A DNA stretch of 64,000 bases, taken from positions 1,984,001 to 2,048,000 of the forward strand of contig CBDCQL010000002.1 of assembly GCA_965220615.1 (NCBI GenBank). Direction: 5' to 3'. Of the stretch, positions 33,982-42,170 are shown piece by piece; positions within the stretch are counted from its first letter, which is position 1, and every line of letters begins with the position of its first letter. The translations under genes were made by a program, and so were the position numbers. Below the pieces are notes generated by a model, which was not told where the DNA came from, did not search any database, and saw only the letters and a list, made by a program, of their open reading frames with translations. Source of the stretch: JAGWBD01 sp965220615 (GTDB lineage: Bacteria; Chloroflexota; Anaerolineae; Aggregatilineales; Phototrophicaceae).

Positions 33982-34442
33982 ACGATTCATCCGGGACAGG
34001 GCCAACGCCCCGCTTGCTGGACGATTTTGTTGGCGCCTGGCGCAACCGCGGCATCGTGCACCCCGGGCGCTTCGGACCCGGTGGCGACGTAAGCGGAGAG
34101 ACCCGCTTCCACTGGCAAATGCAGGGCCGCTGGCTTTGCTTCGAAAGCCGGCTGCAGATGCCTGGCATGGGCGAGTACCAGGTGCAGGGCGGCGTGACCC
34201 TAGATGACGACGGCGGCTATCGTTCCTGGGCTGCCAACAATCTGGGCAATCTCCTGGTCTACGATGGCCGTCTTGAGTCCGGGCAAACCCTGATTTTCGA
34301 TCAGGTCCACCCGGCCGGCGCGCAGCGCGCGCGTGTCGTCTATACCCTGCCGGGCGATGGCCGCCTGCTGATGCGTTCGGAGACCTCGACGGACGGCGGC
34401 GCCTGGTCCACCTATTTCGAGACGATTATGGAGCGAGCGTAG
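33978..34442 (+). CDS. DUF1579-like small beta-barrel protein
   Basis: A 154-residue protein overlapping the kinase gene by 4 bp (ATGA). The pattern LDDFVGAWRNRG, FHWQMQGRWLCFES, YRSWAANNLGN and YTLPGDGRLLMRSETSTDGGAW resembles the lipocalin-like DUF1579/fatty-acid-binding-like families that measure 'weight of an alteration' in a small barrel. No catalytic residues identified. Function in the two-component operon unknown. Confidence 0.6.
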   Translation: MNDSSGTGPTPRLLDDFVGAWRNRGIVHPGRFGPGGDVSGETRFHWQMQGRWLCFESRLQMPGMGEYQVQGGVTLDDDGGYRSWAANNLGNLLVYDGRLESGQTLIFDQVHPAGAQRARVVYTLPGDGRLLMRSETSTDGGAWSTYFETIMERA

Positions 34443-34455
34443 GTCGCTGCCTCAA

Positions 34456-34973
34456 TTCAGCCCATTCCTGCGCGATAACCGGAGCAGCGTCAACACCTGG
34501 CCGATGATTGCCGGGCTGGAGCGCAAGCTTTGCGAAGTCGCCTTTGAGCAACATGGAAACAGCCTGGAGCGCCTGGCCCTGCCGGGACTTTCCTGTCCGG
34601 AATCGCCGGCCCAGCTCGACTCTGCTGAGGAAATCAATCTGGCCGTCCCGGAAATCTCGACACTGGACGGGAAGTTACAGGTGAATTTGGTGCTGCGCAG
34701 CAACGACGCGCGTAAACCGGTCCATTACTCCATTCCCTGCAGTTGTTTGAGATTACTTCCCACAGGCGGGTGGCGCAGCGGGACATCGGCATCGGGCCAG
34801 GCAACATCATTCCACTTCATGCCGGGATCGACACCGGAACGCTTCAACCAGGGGCGTATGCGCTACGACTTGCGCTTTACAACTGGGAGACGGGCGAACG
34901 CCACGTCGCCCGCGACCTCTTGCTGGGTCACGTCAGCGACTTTCACACCCTGCAACACATCGTGCTGGAATGA
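34456..34973 (+). pseudogene. Remnant of a PMT-type glycosyltransferase C-terminus
   Basis: The translated stretch LRDNRSSVNTWPMIAGLERKL and NSLERLALPGLSC, then EINLAVPEISTLDGKLQV, follows the C-terminal third of the glycosyltransferases encoded at 38263-55315. Near 34728 the frame shifts, and the next frame continues with SHRRVAQRDIGIGPG and GAYALRLALYNWETGERHVARD, then VSDFHTLQHIV and a stop at 34973, matching the family tail (GDYELHVALYDWQTGERL, VSDMHVLQRF). No start or membrane region remains. It is 3.3 kb upstream of the intact array and immediately after the DUF1579-like gene. Confidence 0.8.
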
Positions 34974-35171
34974 GAACGCGTTTCCGGTTCAGGCGGTGCC
35001 TGACGAATTGCCTTGTCAAGCTTGTCCAGCAACGCAAAGCCTTCGCCGTTGCGCCAATCAAAACCGTGAATTCGCCGCGCATGCCAAGCAGATTCGAATC
35101 AAGCTCAAAATTCATTGGAAGTAGGGCAGAATTTACTGCCTCTCCTGGCTGACCCTTGCTTCAATGGGGCA

Positions 35172-35942
35172 TCAGGCAGCCAGTTCTTTGCGCACTTCCT
35201 TTCGCTGTGACCAAGGAACCGGCTTTATGTCGTAGTTGCTGAAGGCGTCCAGAACCCTCGCAGGAACCCGCTTCGCCGAATCATTCAGAATGGCATAGGC
35301 CCTGGATTCGGCCGGACGCGCCTGCCGCGTATCTTCCCAGGCGAAAACCATGCGCTTCGCGCTGTTCCCGTCCGGCTGGTTGACGCCCAGCAGCACGCGT
35401 TCCGGGGCATTTCGTGATTCGGGAATGATAAAATTGTAGAGATGATCGTAACCACTCTTGCCAGGCAATTTTATTCCGGGAACAAAGCGAACGTCAGATA
35501 CTCTCAGCCAGGCTTCCACGTCCTCAATGAAAAAACTATTGACCATCGGCGTGGCCAGATAAAACAGGTCGTTGACAGCCAACATGGCCTGTAGCAGATT
35601 GTGTTTCTTTAGCGGGAAATCTCTGGCGGTCGTGCGCACCAACAGTGCATTGCTGTTGCTGTCCAGTTGAACGCCGAAGCCGTTCAAAGTCGTTCTGAGC
35701 AAGGCCTTGCGTTTGGGACTGTCCAGTGTGCAGCCGCTCAGTTCAAGATCGTCAATGGTTTCACCATCATCGGTCAGAAAGTAGCCATCATTGGTGCGCC
35801 TGGCATAGATCTGAATGTAGTCATTGTGCCTGTCCAAAAAAGGTGCGGTAATTTCCACCCAGTCCTCAATGGAACGCAAGTTGGTTTTCTCACGTAACCA
35901 GACATGGTATTGCTCCGTGAGGTGCCTAATTTCGTCGATCAT
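35172..35942 (-). CDS. DUF1828/DUF1829-domain protein
   Basis: A 256-residue protein. The N-terminal ~90 residues contain DYIQIYARRTNDGYFLTDDGETIDDL, the signature of DUF1828, and the rest fits the companion DUF1829. It lacks any signal or membrane segment. Its ATG overlaps the TAA of the DUF6978-like gene (TAATG), so the two form a translationally coupled pair. The pair is more AT-rich than its surroundings, as expected for an accessory cassette. DUF1828 proteins are often found in mobile or defence-like contexts, but no biochemical role is established. Confidence 0.78.
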   Translation of the reverse strand: MIDEIRHLTEQYHVWLREKTNLRSIEDWVEITAPFLDRHNDYIQIYARRTNDGYFLTDDGETIDDLELSGCTLDSPKRKALLRTTLNGFGVQLDSNSNALLVRTTARDFPLKKHNLLQAMLAVNDLFYLATPMVNSFFIEDVEAWLRVSDVRFVPGIKLPGKSGYDHLYNFIIPESRNAPERVLLGVNQPDGNSAKRMVFAWEDTRQARPAESRAYAILNDSAKRVPARVLDAFSNYDIKPVPWSQRKEVRKELAA

Positions 35943-36388
35943 TAGAGGAGATTCATTTGTACTTCCGGTGTACTCCTGATGTTACAGAAGCGCATGAAAT
36001 CTTCCAAAAGATTGAGTTCGTTTTCTAAATCGGGAAAATTGTCATTTGGTAGAGGTTCGGCCCACTTGTCGTCAAAGCCCTCACAATACAAATGCAAGTG
36101 CGGAGTCGGGACATCCTCACCATTCGGATTCCGATGTGGTCGGCCGGACAGGTCAAGTCTTGCCAGTCTTAAGACATTTCTGGCACGATTCTGAAACTTG
36201 ACTCTTCGGAGGTCAATGCGACCCCGGCTCAGGTCAAGGAAAAACTTTTCACGTCCATCTCGTGACGTGAGTTTAACGGCAAATTTCTGGCCTCCCACAG
36301 GAAGCAAAACAGGGCTGTCATCTTCAGTATGTTTGTCCATCGCCAGCAGCGCATCGGCCTCAGCCTGTGTAAGGATGATTTCAGCCAA
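35942..36388 (-). CDS. DUF6978-like protein
   Basis: A 148-residue protein starting at TTG 36388, supported by GGAGGG 7 bp upstream. The features ILTQAEADALL, DGREKFFLDLSRGRIDL, RLDLSGRPHRNPNG and TPHLHLYCEGFDDKW are those of the small DUF6978 family that is commonly encoded next to DUF1828 proteins. The several conserved His and Asp residues in the PHLHLY/HRNPNG region could form a nuclease-like or metal site, but this is speculation. First gene of the two-gene cassette. Confidence 0.72.
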   Translation of the reverse strand: MAEIILTQAEADALLAMDKHTEDDSPVLLPVGGQKFAVKLTSRDGREKFFLDLSRGRIDLRRVKFQNRARNVLRLARLDLSGRPHRNPNGEDVPTPHLHLYCEGFDDKWAEPLPNDNFPDLENELNLLEDFMRFCNIRSTPEVQMNLL

Positions 36389-36450
36389 ACGCCATCCCTC
36401 CTGAATACGTTGGACAAAACGATTTCCTGACGATTCCCTGCACCAGAGTC

Positions 36451-37302
36451 TCAGGTCGCGACGGGCCTGTCATCGTCGTTGCCCCAGTCCTTCCAGGACC
36501 CGTCGTAGACCGCCACGTCGCCGTAGCCGGCGACCCGCAGCGCCAGCATGCCGTAGCTGGCCGAAACGCCGGCATTGCAATAGGTCACGACCTCGGCCTC
36601 GTCGTCCAGACCATGCCGGGCAAAGAGCGCGCGCAACTCCTCCGCCGGCCGCAGACCGCCATCTTCCGCGACCAGCGCCGGGCGCGGAATGTTCAGCGCA
36701 CCGGGAATGTGCCCGAATCGACGGGCGCGGCTGGACTGGCCGGCGAACTCGGATGGGGAACGCACGTCTACCAGCAGGCGTTCCGCGCTTTCCAGCCCGG
36801 CCAGCACCTGGTCGCCGCTGCGCCGCAGGCCTTCATTGGGCCGCGCTTCAAAGTTGCCGCTGGCGATGGCGGGCACGTCGGCCGTGACCGGCCGACCTTC
36901 TGCAACCCAGCGTTGCCAGCCGCCATCCAGCACGGCGACCCGCCGGTGGCCATAGTAGAGCAGCGTCCACCACAGCCGGGCTGCGAACATGCCGTCGGCG
37001 TCATCGTAGGCCACCACCCGCGTGCCTTCCGAAATGCCAATGCGCCGCGCGAAGGCCTGATAGCGCGCCGGCGGCGCCACCGGCGCGTGGCGCGGGTCCG
37101 CCGGGTCGGTTATTTCGTGCACCCAGTCCACGAAGACGGCGCCGGGAATATGCGCTTCCAGCCAGTCCTCGCGGTGATTGAAGTAATGCGGCGGCGTTTC
37201 GCTGGCAGGGATCACATGACCGCGAATGTCGACGACCCGGAGGTCCGGGTCGTCAAGGTGCCTCTGCAACCAGTCTGTCGTGACCAGCAGATTGTCGTGC
37301 AT
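36451..37302 (-). CDS. Sulfurtransferase (tandem rhodanese domains)
   Basis: A 283-residue thiosulfate/3-mercaptopyruvate sulfurtransferase from ATG 37302. The inactive N-terminal rhodanese domain (residues 1-145, HIPGAVFVDW) is followed by the catalytic domain (150-283) with RSPSEFAG, HIPGALNIP and the active-site loop YCNAGVSA (Cys242). It transfers sulfane sulfur to cyanide or another acceptor. The loop is neither the classical rhodanese (CRKGVT) nor the mercaptopyruvate (CGSGVTA) consensus, so substrate preference is open. It lies 39 bp downstream of the ferredoxin stop and could be cotranscribed with it. Confidence 0.9.
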   Translation of the reverse strand: MHDNLLVTTDWLQRHLDDPDLRVVDIRGHVIPASETPPHYFNHREDWLEAHIPGAVFVDWVHEITDPADPRHAPVAPPARYQAFARRIGISEGTRVVAYDDADGMFAARLWWTLLYYGHRRVAVLDGGWQRWVAEGRPVTADVPAIASGNFEARPNEGLRRSGDQVLAGLESAERLLVDVRSPSEFAGQSSRARRFGHIPGALNIPRPALVAEDGGLRPAEELRALFARHGLDDEAEVVTYCNAGVSASYGMLALRVAGYGDVAVYDGSWKDWGNDDDRPVAT

Positions 37303-37341
37303 GGAATGGTCCGCCTGACTGCCGTAAGCCTGACCGACAAA

Positions 37342-37692
37342 TCAGCCGAGCGCGTCGTAACCCGGACCGTCGATGAAGAAATCGTAGTTGGGCTGGATGT
37401 CGACTGTCAGGTCCAGTACCTCGCCCTCTTCCGGCGTGCGAAGCTCCTTGCTGTCGTGTGGCATCACTTCCTGGCTGCCATCCGCCACGTAGTCATCCGG
37501 CACTTCTTCCTCGACGAAGATGGCCTCGTAGGGGCATTCGGGGATGCAGGCGCCGCAGTCGATACAGGTATCGGGGTCGATATAATACCAGGGCCATTCG
37601 CTCTCGGGCTGCCCCGGGATGATGCACTCCACCGGACACACTTCCACACAGGCGCTGTCGCGCAGGCACAACTGGGTGATGATGTGCGTCAT
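37342..37692 (-). CDS. Ferredoxin with two iron-sulfur motifs (FdxA-like) and acidic tail
   Basis: A 116-residue protein starting ATG 37692 (GAGGAG upstream). The first cluster motif is CLRDSACVEVCPVECI, with spacing like the 3Fe-4S/4Fe-4S motif of FdxA ferredoxins. The second is the canonical CIDCGACIPECP. Past residue 75 a ~40-residue acidic tail follows, longer than in minimal ferredoxins. A low-potential electron carrier; the FprA-like ferredoxin reductase at 63134 is a possible partner though unlinked. Confidence 0.92.
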   Translation of the reverse strand: MTHIITQLCLRDSACVEVCPVECIIPGQPESEWPWYYIDPDTCIDCGACIPECPYEAIFVEEEVPDDYVADGSQEVMPHDSKELRTPEEGEVLDLTVDIQPNYDFFIDGPGYDALG

Positions 37693-37796
37693 GTCACGGA
37701 TCTCCTCGCCACATTTGGGCCGCCTCTACGATCCTAGCCTAACAGGCACAATATCGCCTGTCCAGTATGACACAGGCGATGCCTCAAAAATCTCAA

Positions 37797-38147
37797 TTAA
37801 AGCAGCAGGGCCGCCAGAATCATCAGGACAAAAAGCCCGAGGGCCAGCAGTCCCATACTGCGCAAATCCGCAATGACGTAGCCATATTGCGCCCGCAGTT
37901 CCCCTTCACTGACCTGGCGCATGGGGTTGGCCAGACGCTCGGCGATCTCGTCCTGCGTCAGTTCGTCACCGGCTCGCAAACTGCGCGCGCGGCGCGGCGG
38001 CCTCTCTGCGCCCCTCTCGCCTTCAGAACGACGTCTGGCCTGTCGGCCGACGCCGGCGGCGGGCGCCTCCGCAAGGCCGGCCTCCCGTCTGGCGCGCGCC
38101 AGGGTGTCCTGCGGCAAATTCGGCCGTCGATTTCGTCTTTTGGACAT
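37797..38147 (-). CDS. Small basic tail-anchored membrane protein, unknown function
   Basis: ATG 38147 gives 116 residues (an in-frame ATG 11 codons earlier is less convincing). The first ~60 residues are strongly basic and disordered-looking (MSKRRNRRPN, RQARRRSEGER). A short acidic/helical segment (ELTQDEIAERLANPMRQVSEGEL) follows, and a single C-terminal hydrophobic segment (MGLLALGLFVLMILAALLL) ends the protein, i.e. a tail anchor with the basic part in the cytoplasm. No family recognised. It is divergent from the first glycosyltransferase gene of the array. Confidence 0.5.
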   Translation of the reverse strand: MSKRRNRRPNLPQDTLARARREAGLAEAPAAGVGRQARRRSEGERGAERPPRRARSLRAGDELTQDEIAERLANPMRQVSEGELRAQYGYVIADLRSMGLLALGLFVLMILAALLL

Positions 38148-38262
38148 GGCTTTTGCTTCCGCCTGGCCTGGGCCGGGCACTGGCCCTGTCAGGGGTCCGC
38201 AGGCCCGGTCTGATCATTTCCCAGTATACTGGCGCGCGACCGTTTCTGAAAGGGAGTCCCTC

Positions 38263-40137
38263 TTGCCTGCGCGCGTGCCATCCACCGTCTGGCTTCGGGC
38301 GCTGTTGCCACTTCTGCTGGCGGCTGCGCTCACCATCCCTTTTCTGGACGCAGACTCCTTCCATGGCGACGAGCCCGCAACGCTGCTGGCGGCCGGCATC
38401 TTGCAGCCGGACACGCATTCCCTGGCGGCGACCTGGCACTTCATCGCCGAAAACGATCCGCACCAGGCCCATGGCTGGGCGCTGTTGCTTTTCGTCTGGG
38501 GACGCCTCGTCGGCTGGAGTCTGGTCGCCATTCGCGCGCTGCCCCTTTTCGCCGGCCTGCTGGCGCTGGCCTGGGTCTACCGCTGCGGTCGCGATTTCTT
38601 CACTCCGACGGCGGGCCTGCACGCCTGCCTGCTCCTGGCTGCGTCGCTGTTCTTTCTCGCTTACCTGACCCACGCGCGCGCCTTTTCCCTGGTGGCCCTT
38701 TGTGTGGCGCTCGTGTTGTGGTGCTACTGGCGCCTGACCTTCGACACGCAGCAGACGCGAAGTCTTGCGCGCGTCGGCCTGCTGGCGGGCAGCGTCGGAC
38801 TGCTCTACGCCCACTATTTCAGCGCGCTTTTTCTGCCGATGCTCATCCTCTTCCATCTGTCCCTGCGGCCCAAAGACCGGCGCTGGCGGCAGACTGCAGC
38901 GCTCTTTACGCTGGCCGCCCTGCTGGCGATCCCGCAATTGCCGGGCTTCTTCAACGGGCTGCAACGAACGACCGGCGATCATGCACTGGGCGGCCGCGCC
39001 CTTGCTGCGCCCGACATGCTCGCCCGTCTGGCGTATCGACTGTCGAATGGCATCATTCCGCCCTCGGAGTGGCTCGGCGCCGCCCTGATTTTGCTGCTTC
39101 CACCGCTGTACCTTTACCTCACCTTGCGACGACGCAGGGCCGGCGCCAGCCCTGACGCCCTCTGGATGCTGCTATTCACGACCGCCGGATTCCTGTTGCT
39201 GACCGTGGCGGTCAACGAAGTCATCGGCACGCTGCTGGACGACCGCCTGCGTTACCTGATGCCACTCCTGCCGCCTTGCGCGCTGCTGGCCGCTGCCGGG
39301 TTGCGGCGTATCGCCGGGCGCGGACAGGCAGTGACTTCGCTGCTGATGGCGCTCTGGATTTCCCTGGGCGCATTCATGAGCCTGGCGACCGACTTTCGCT
39401 ACGAGCTGGGCTTTTTCTTTCCCACCAACATCCACAGGGTTTTCGATCATCTCGCCCTCCAGGCGAGGTCGGGGGACCTGCTGGCCCTTGACGACCACGT
39501 CGCGGGTGGCTATTCGATCCAGCTGCATACCGGCCTGCTGGGCCTCCACTCCAGGGTGATCCACCGCCGTTGGGAAGACCCCTTCCTGCGCGTGAGGGCC
39601 TCACATGAAGACTATCGCGACCTGTGGCTGCTCTATCGCAGCGAAGATCGCAATCGCTTCAGTGATTTGCCGGAACAACTCGGGCGAGCACTCTGTGAAC
39701 GATCGCTTGATCGTTGGGGATTCAGCCTTGATCGACTGGCGCCAGGCGCGCAGGACTGCGGCCATGCCGCCCCGCGCCTGGAGTATGATGCGGGACTGCT
39801 ACTGTCCGCTCCCGAGATCATCTTGCGGGAGGGCATTCTGCAGGTAAAAACCGGAATCCACAGCCCGGACCGGGTACTCCCTGCCCGCTACTCCCTGGCC
39901 CTGCACGTCATTGACCCGGACAGCGGCGAGCTCATGGCCCAGGGCGACAGCGGGTTGGGAAACGGGGTGTATATTCCCGTGTTCAGGGAAATCGACGTCA
40001 GCGCCCTTCCGCCAGGCGACTACGAGCTCCACGTCGCGCTCTATGACTGGCAGACCGGCGAGCGTCTGATCGCCCGCGACCTGCAGACCGGCGGAGTCAG
40101 CGACATGCACGTCCTGCAACGTTTTCACATTGGCTGA
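38263..40137 (+). CDS. PMT-type (GT-C) membrane glycosyltransferase, member 1
   Basis: TTG 38263 is chosen (AGGGAG 6 bp upstream; TATACT at 38225-38230 as -10), giving 624 residues. The layout shared by the whole array is: a first membrane span; a periplasmic loop opening with an acidic pair (HGDEP, Asp36-Glu37) typical of PMT/ArnT glycosyltransferases that use polyprenyl-phosphate sugars; about nine further spans; a conserved RLRYLMPLLPP segment; a ~150-residue periplasmic region; and a beta-rich tail of ~115 residues ending GDYELHVALYDWQTGERL ... VSDMHVLQRFHIG. Donor and acceptor are unknown. This member is the most divergent of the full-length copies in its transmembrane half. Confidence 0.82.
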   Translation: MPARVPSTVWLRALLPLLLAAALTIPFLDADSFHGDEPATLLAAGILQPDTHSLAATWHFIAENDPHQAHGWALLLFVWGRLVGWSLVAIRALPLFAGLLALAWVYRCGRDFFTPTAGLHACLLLAASLFFLAYLTHARAFSLVALCVALVLWCYWRLTFDTQQTRSLARVGLLAGSVGLLYAHYFSALFLPMLILFHLSLRPKDRRWRQTAALFTLAALLAIPQLPGFFNGLQRTTGDHALGGRALAAPDMLARLAYRLSNGIIPPSEWLGAALILLLPPLYLYLTLRRRRAGASPDALWMLLFTTAGFLLLTVAVNEVIGTLLDDRLRYLMPLLPPCALLAAAGLRRIAGRGQAVTSLLMALWISLGAFMSLATDFRYELGFFFPTNIHRVFDHLALQARSGDLLALDDHVAGGYSIQLHTGLLGLHSRVIHRRWEDPFLRVRASHEDYRDLWLLYRSEDRNRFSDLPEQLGRALCERSLDRWGFSLDRLAPGAQDCGHAAPRLEYDAGLLLSAPEIILREGILQVKTGIHSPDRVLPARYSLALHVIDPDSGELMAQGDSGLGNGVYIPVFREIDVSALPPGDYELHVALYDWQTGERLIARDLQTGGVSDMHVLQRFHIG

Positions 40138-40185
40138 AATTGTCACAAACGCGATAATCGGCTTCCCTGCCGCACTGACGGAGCG

Positions 40186-42081
40186 ATGCAGAAACTGACC
40201 ACGCCTGGGCGCGGAACAAAGGGCCGGAGGACGACCCCGGTCTGGCTGTGGGCGCTCGTGCCCATGCTGCTGGCTGCAGCACTCGGCATCCCCTTGCTGG
40301 ATTACGATGCTTTCAACGGGGATGAAACGACTGTTTTGGCTACGGCTGGCGCCCTGCAAGAAGAGGGTCATTCCCTTGCGGAGGTCTGGGAGAACATTGC
40401 GCCACGGGTTGCGGCGGGCTGGCCGCTTTTGCTGTCCCGCTGGGGGCCACTGGTGGGCTGGAGCGAGGCCGCCATTCGAAGCCTTTCCATTTTTGCCGGC
40501 GTCCTGACCATTGCAGTCGTGTATCGCGCGGGCACAGACCTGTTTTCACCCCACGTGGCTGTGTTCGCCGCGATGCTGCTGGGCGCATCGGTTTTTCACC
40601 ATGCCTACATGATTCGAGCCGGCCCCTACGCAAGCGTTGCTCTTCTGACCGCCATCTCGGTTTGGGGATACTGGAAAGTGGCGATGCACCAGGGCGCGCC
40701 AGGCAGAAGGGCCGGGGCAGGCCTCCTGTTGGGCGGGACTGGATTGACATTCTCGCATTTCCTGGCTGCCCTGCTTGTGCCCGTCCTGTTCCTTTATCAT
40801 CTCCTGTTCGCCCCCAGGGGGCATCGCTGGTGGCGCGCCATGATGCTGTTTTCCCTGATTGCAATCGCCAGCGCACTCCAAGTCCCCCTGCTGCCCGAGG
40901 GATGGGTCTATACGGAAAATGAGGATATTGGCAGCCGGGCGCTAAATGCAGCCGGTTTTCTCTCGCGACTGCTCTATGTCATGAGCAATGGCCTGCTGGA
41001 AGTCTCGCTTTCCACCGCTTTGGCAGCCCTGGCCCTCGTCACGCTCCTGGCATTGGCGACCCGGCACACCTTGCGAAGGCGTGTCGCGTCGCCGCCCGCC
41101 TTTCTCATCCTTGCAGGCACAGTTCTCCTGACATCCGTTCTCCTGATCAACGAGTTTCTGGGCATATTGGCGGACACGCGCGTTCGCTACCTGATGCCTC
41201 TTTGGCCAATATGCGCAATTCTCGCGGGAGCAGGATTGTGGCGGCTATACCTCAAGCGGCGCATTCTGGCACTGGGGTTGCTTGCACTTTGGGTTTTGCA
41301 GGGCACCTACATTTCGAACGCCACTGACTTCCGCTATGAACTGGGGCATTTTTTCCGTCTGGATTTGCATCATCTCCGTCAGGAAATCCCCGACCTTGTG
41401 CCCGCCAGTGATTTTCTGGCCGTCGAATACAAGGCCGCCTGGCCGGACAAACGCCACTTTCGCTACTATCACTTTCAGTTTCTGGATCGGCCCTGGGGCA
41501 TCTTTCACAGGAAAAGCGCAGATCCCTTTGAAACCCTGGGGACCGACCTGAAACGGTATCCCTGGATCTGGGTGCTCTATCTGTCCGAGCAAAAGGCCGA
41601 CCTGGTCGAAATGGTGGCCAACGAGGGACGGGTGTCCTGCGAAATCGCGCTCGACCAATGGGGCTACGTGCTTGAGCGCCTGGCGCGCTCGAAACCGGAA
41701 TGTCTGACTGCCCTGCCGCGCCTTGAAGCCGACAATGGCCTGACACTTTCGGGCCCCGAAGTGATGCTGCGCGGTAAAATGCTGCGCCTCAGGGCCGGTG
41801 TTTACAGGCCCGATGGAGAGCAGACAGCCAACTTGTCGCTGGCCATTCACATCATTGATCCTCGCACAGGTGAGCGGGTGGCCCAGGGTGATGTTGGCGC
41901 AGGACCGGGAGAATTCGCGCAGCTACGCAGCAATGTCGACGTCAGCGCCCTTCCGCCAGGCGACTACGAGCTCCACGTCGCGCTCTATGACTGGCAGACC
42001 GGCGAGCGTCTGATCGCCCGCGACCTGCAGACCGGCGCCGTCAGCGACATGCACGTCCTGCAGCGTTTTCGCATTGACTGA
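40186..42081 (+). CDS. PMT-type membrane glycosyltransferase, member 2
   Basis: A 631-residue protein from ATG 40186. The acidic pair is Asp46-Glu47 in DAFNGDET; RVRYLMPLWPI and the complete C-terminal domain (SLAIHIIDPRTGERVAQGDV to VSDMHVLQRF) are present. Its N-terminal half is closest to members 8 and 9 (DYDAFNGDE, APRVAAGWP, VFHHAYM), defining one subgroup. The final ~120 bp are nearly identical in DNA to the end of member 1, although the rest of the genes differ, a sign of 3' gene conversion. Confidence 0.82.
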   Translation: MQKLTTPGRGTKGRRTTPVWLWALVPMLLAAALGIPLLDYDAFNGDETTVLATAGALQEEGHSLAEVWENIAPRVAAGWPLLLSRWGPLVGWSEAAIRSLSIFAGVLTIAVVYRAGTDLFSPHVAVFAAMLLGASVFHHAYMIRAGPYASVALLTAISVWGYWKVAMHQGAPGRRAGAGLLLGGTGLTFSHFLAALLVPVLFLYHLLFAPRGHRWWRAMMLFSLIAIASALQVPLLPEGWVYTENEDIGSRALNAAGFLSRLLYVMSNGLLEVSLSTALAALALVTLLALATRHTLRRRVASPPAFLILAGTVLLTSVLLINEFLGILADTRVRYLMPLWPICAILAGAGLWRLYLKRRILALGLLALWVLQGTYISNATDFRYELGHFFRLDLHHLRQEIPDLVPASDFLAVEYKAAWPDKRHFRYYHFQFLDRPWGIFHRKSADPFETLGTDLKRYPWIWVLYLSEQKADLVEMVANEGRVSCEIALDQWGYVLERLARSKPECLTALPRLEADNGLTLSGPEVMLRGKMLRLRAGVYRPDGEQTANLSLAIHIIDPRTGERVAQGDVGAGPGEFAQLRSNVDVSALPPGDYELHVALYDWQTGERLIARDLQTGAVSDMHVLQRFRID

Positions 42082-42170
42082 CCAGACCGGCAGTTTTGGT
42101 CGCTTCCGCCCGTGCTACACTGTCAGGCGCTTTCATACCGGAACTTGCCTTGACCCCGTTGACAGGATCG

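Noticed and set aside
37742..37778. Overlapping inverted repeats (ACAGGC/GCCTGT and CGCCTGT/ACAGGCG) between the ferredoxin and tail-anchored genes
   Set aside because: Could be a terminator for the tail-anchored gene, but there is no T-tract and the two alternative stems exclude each other, so no function is claimed.
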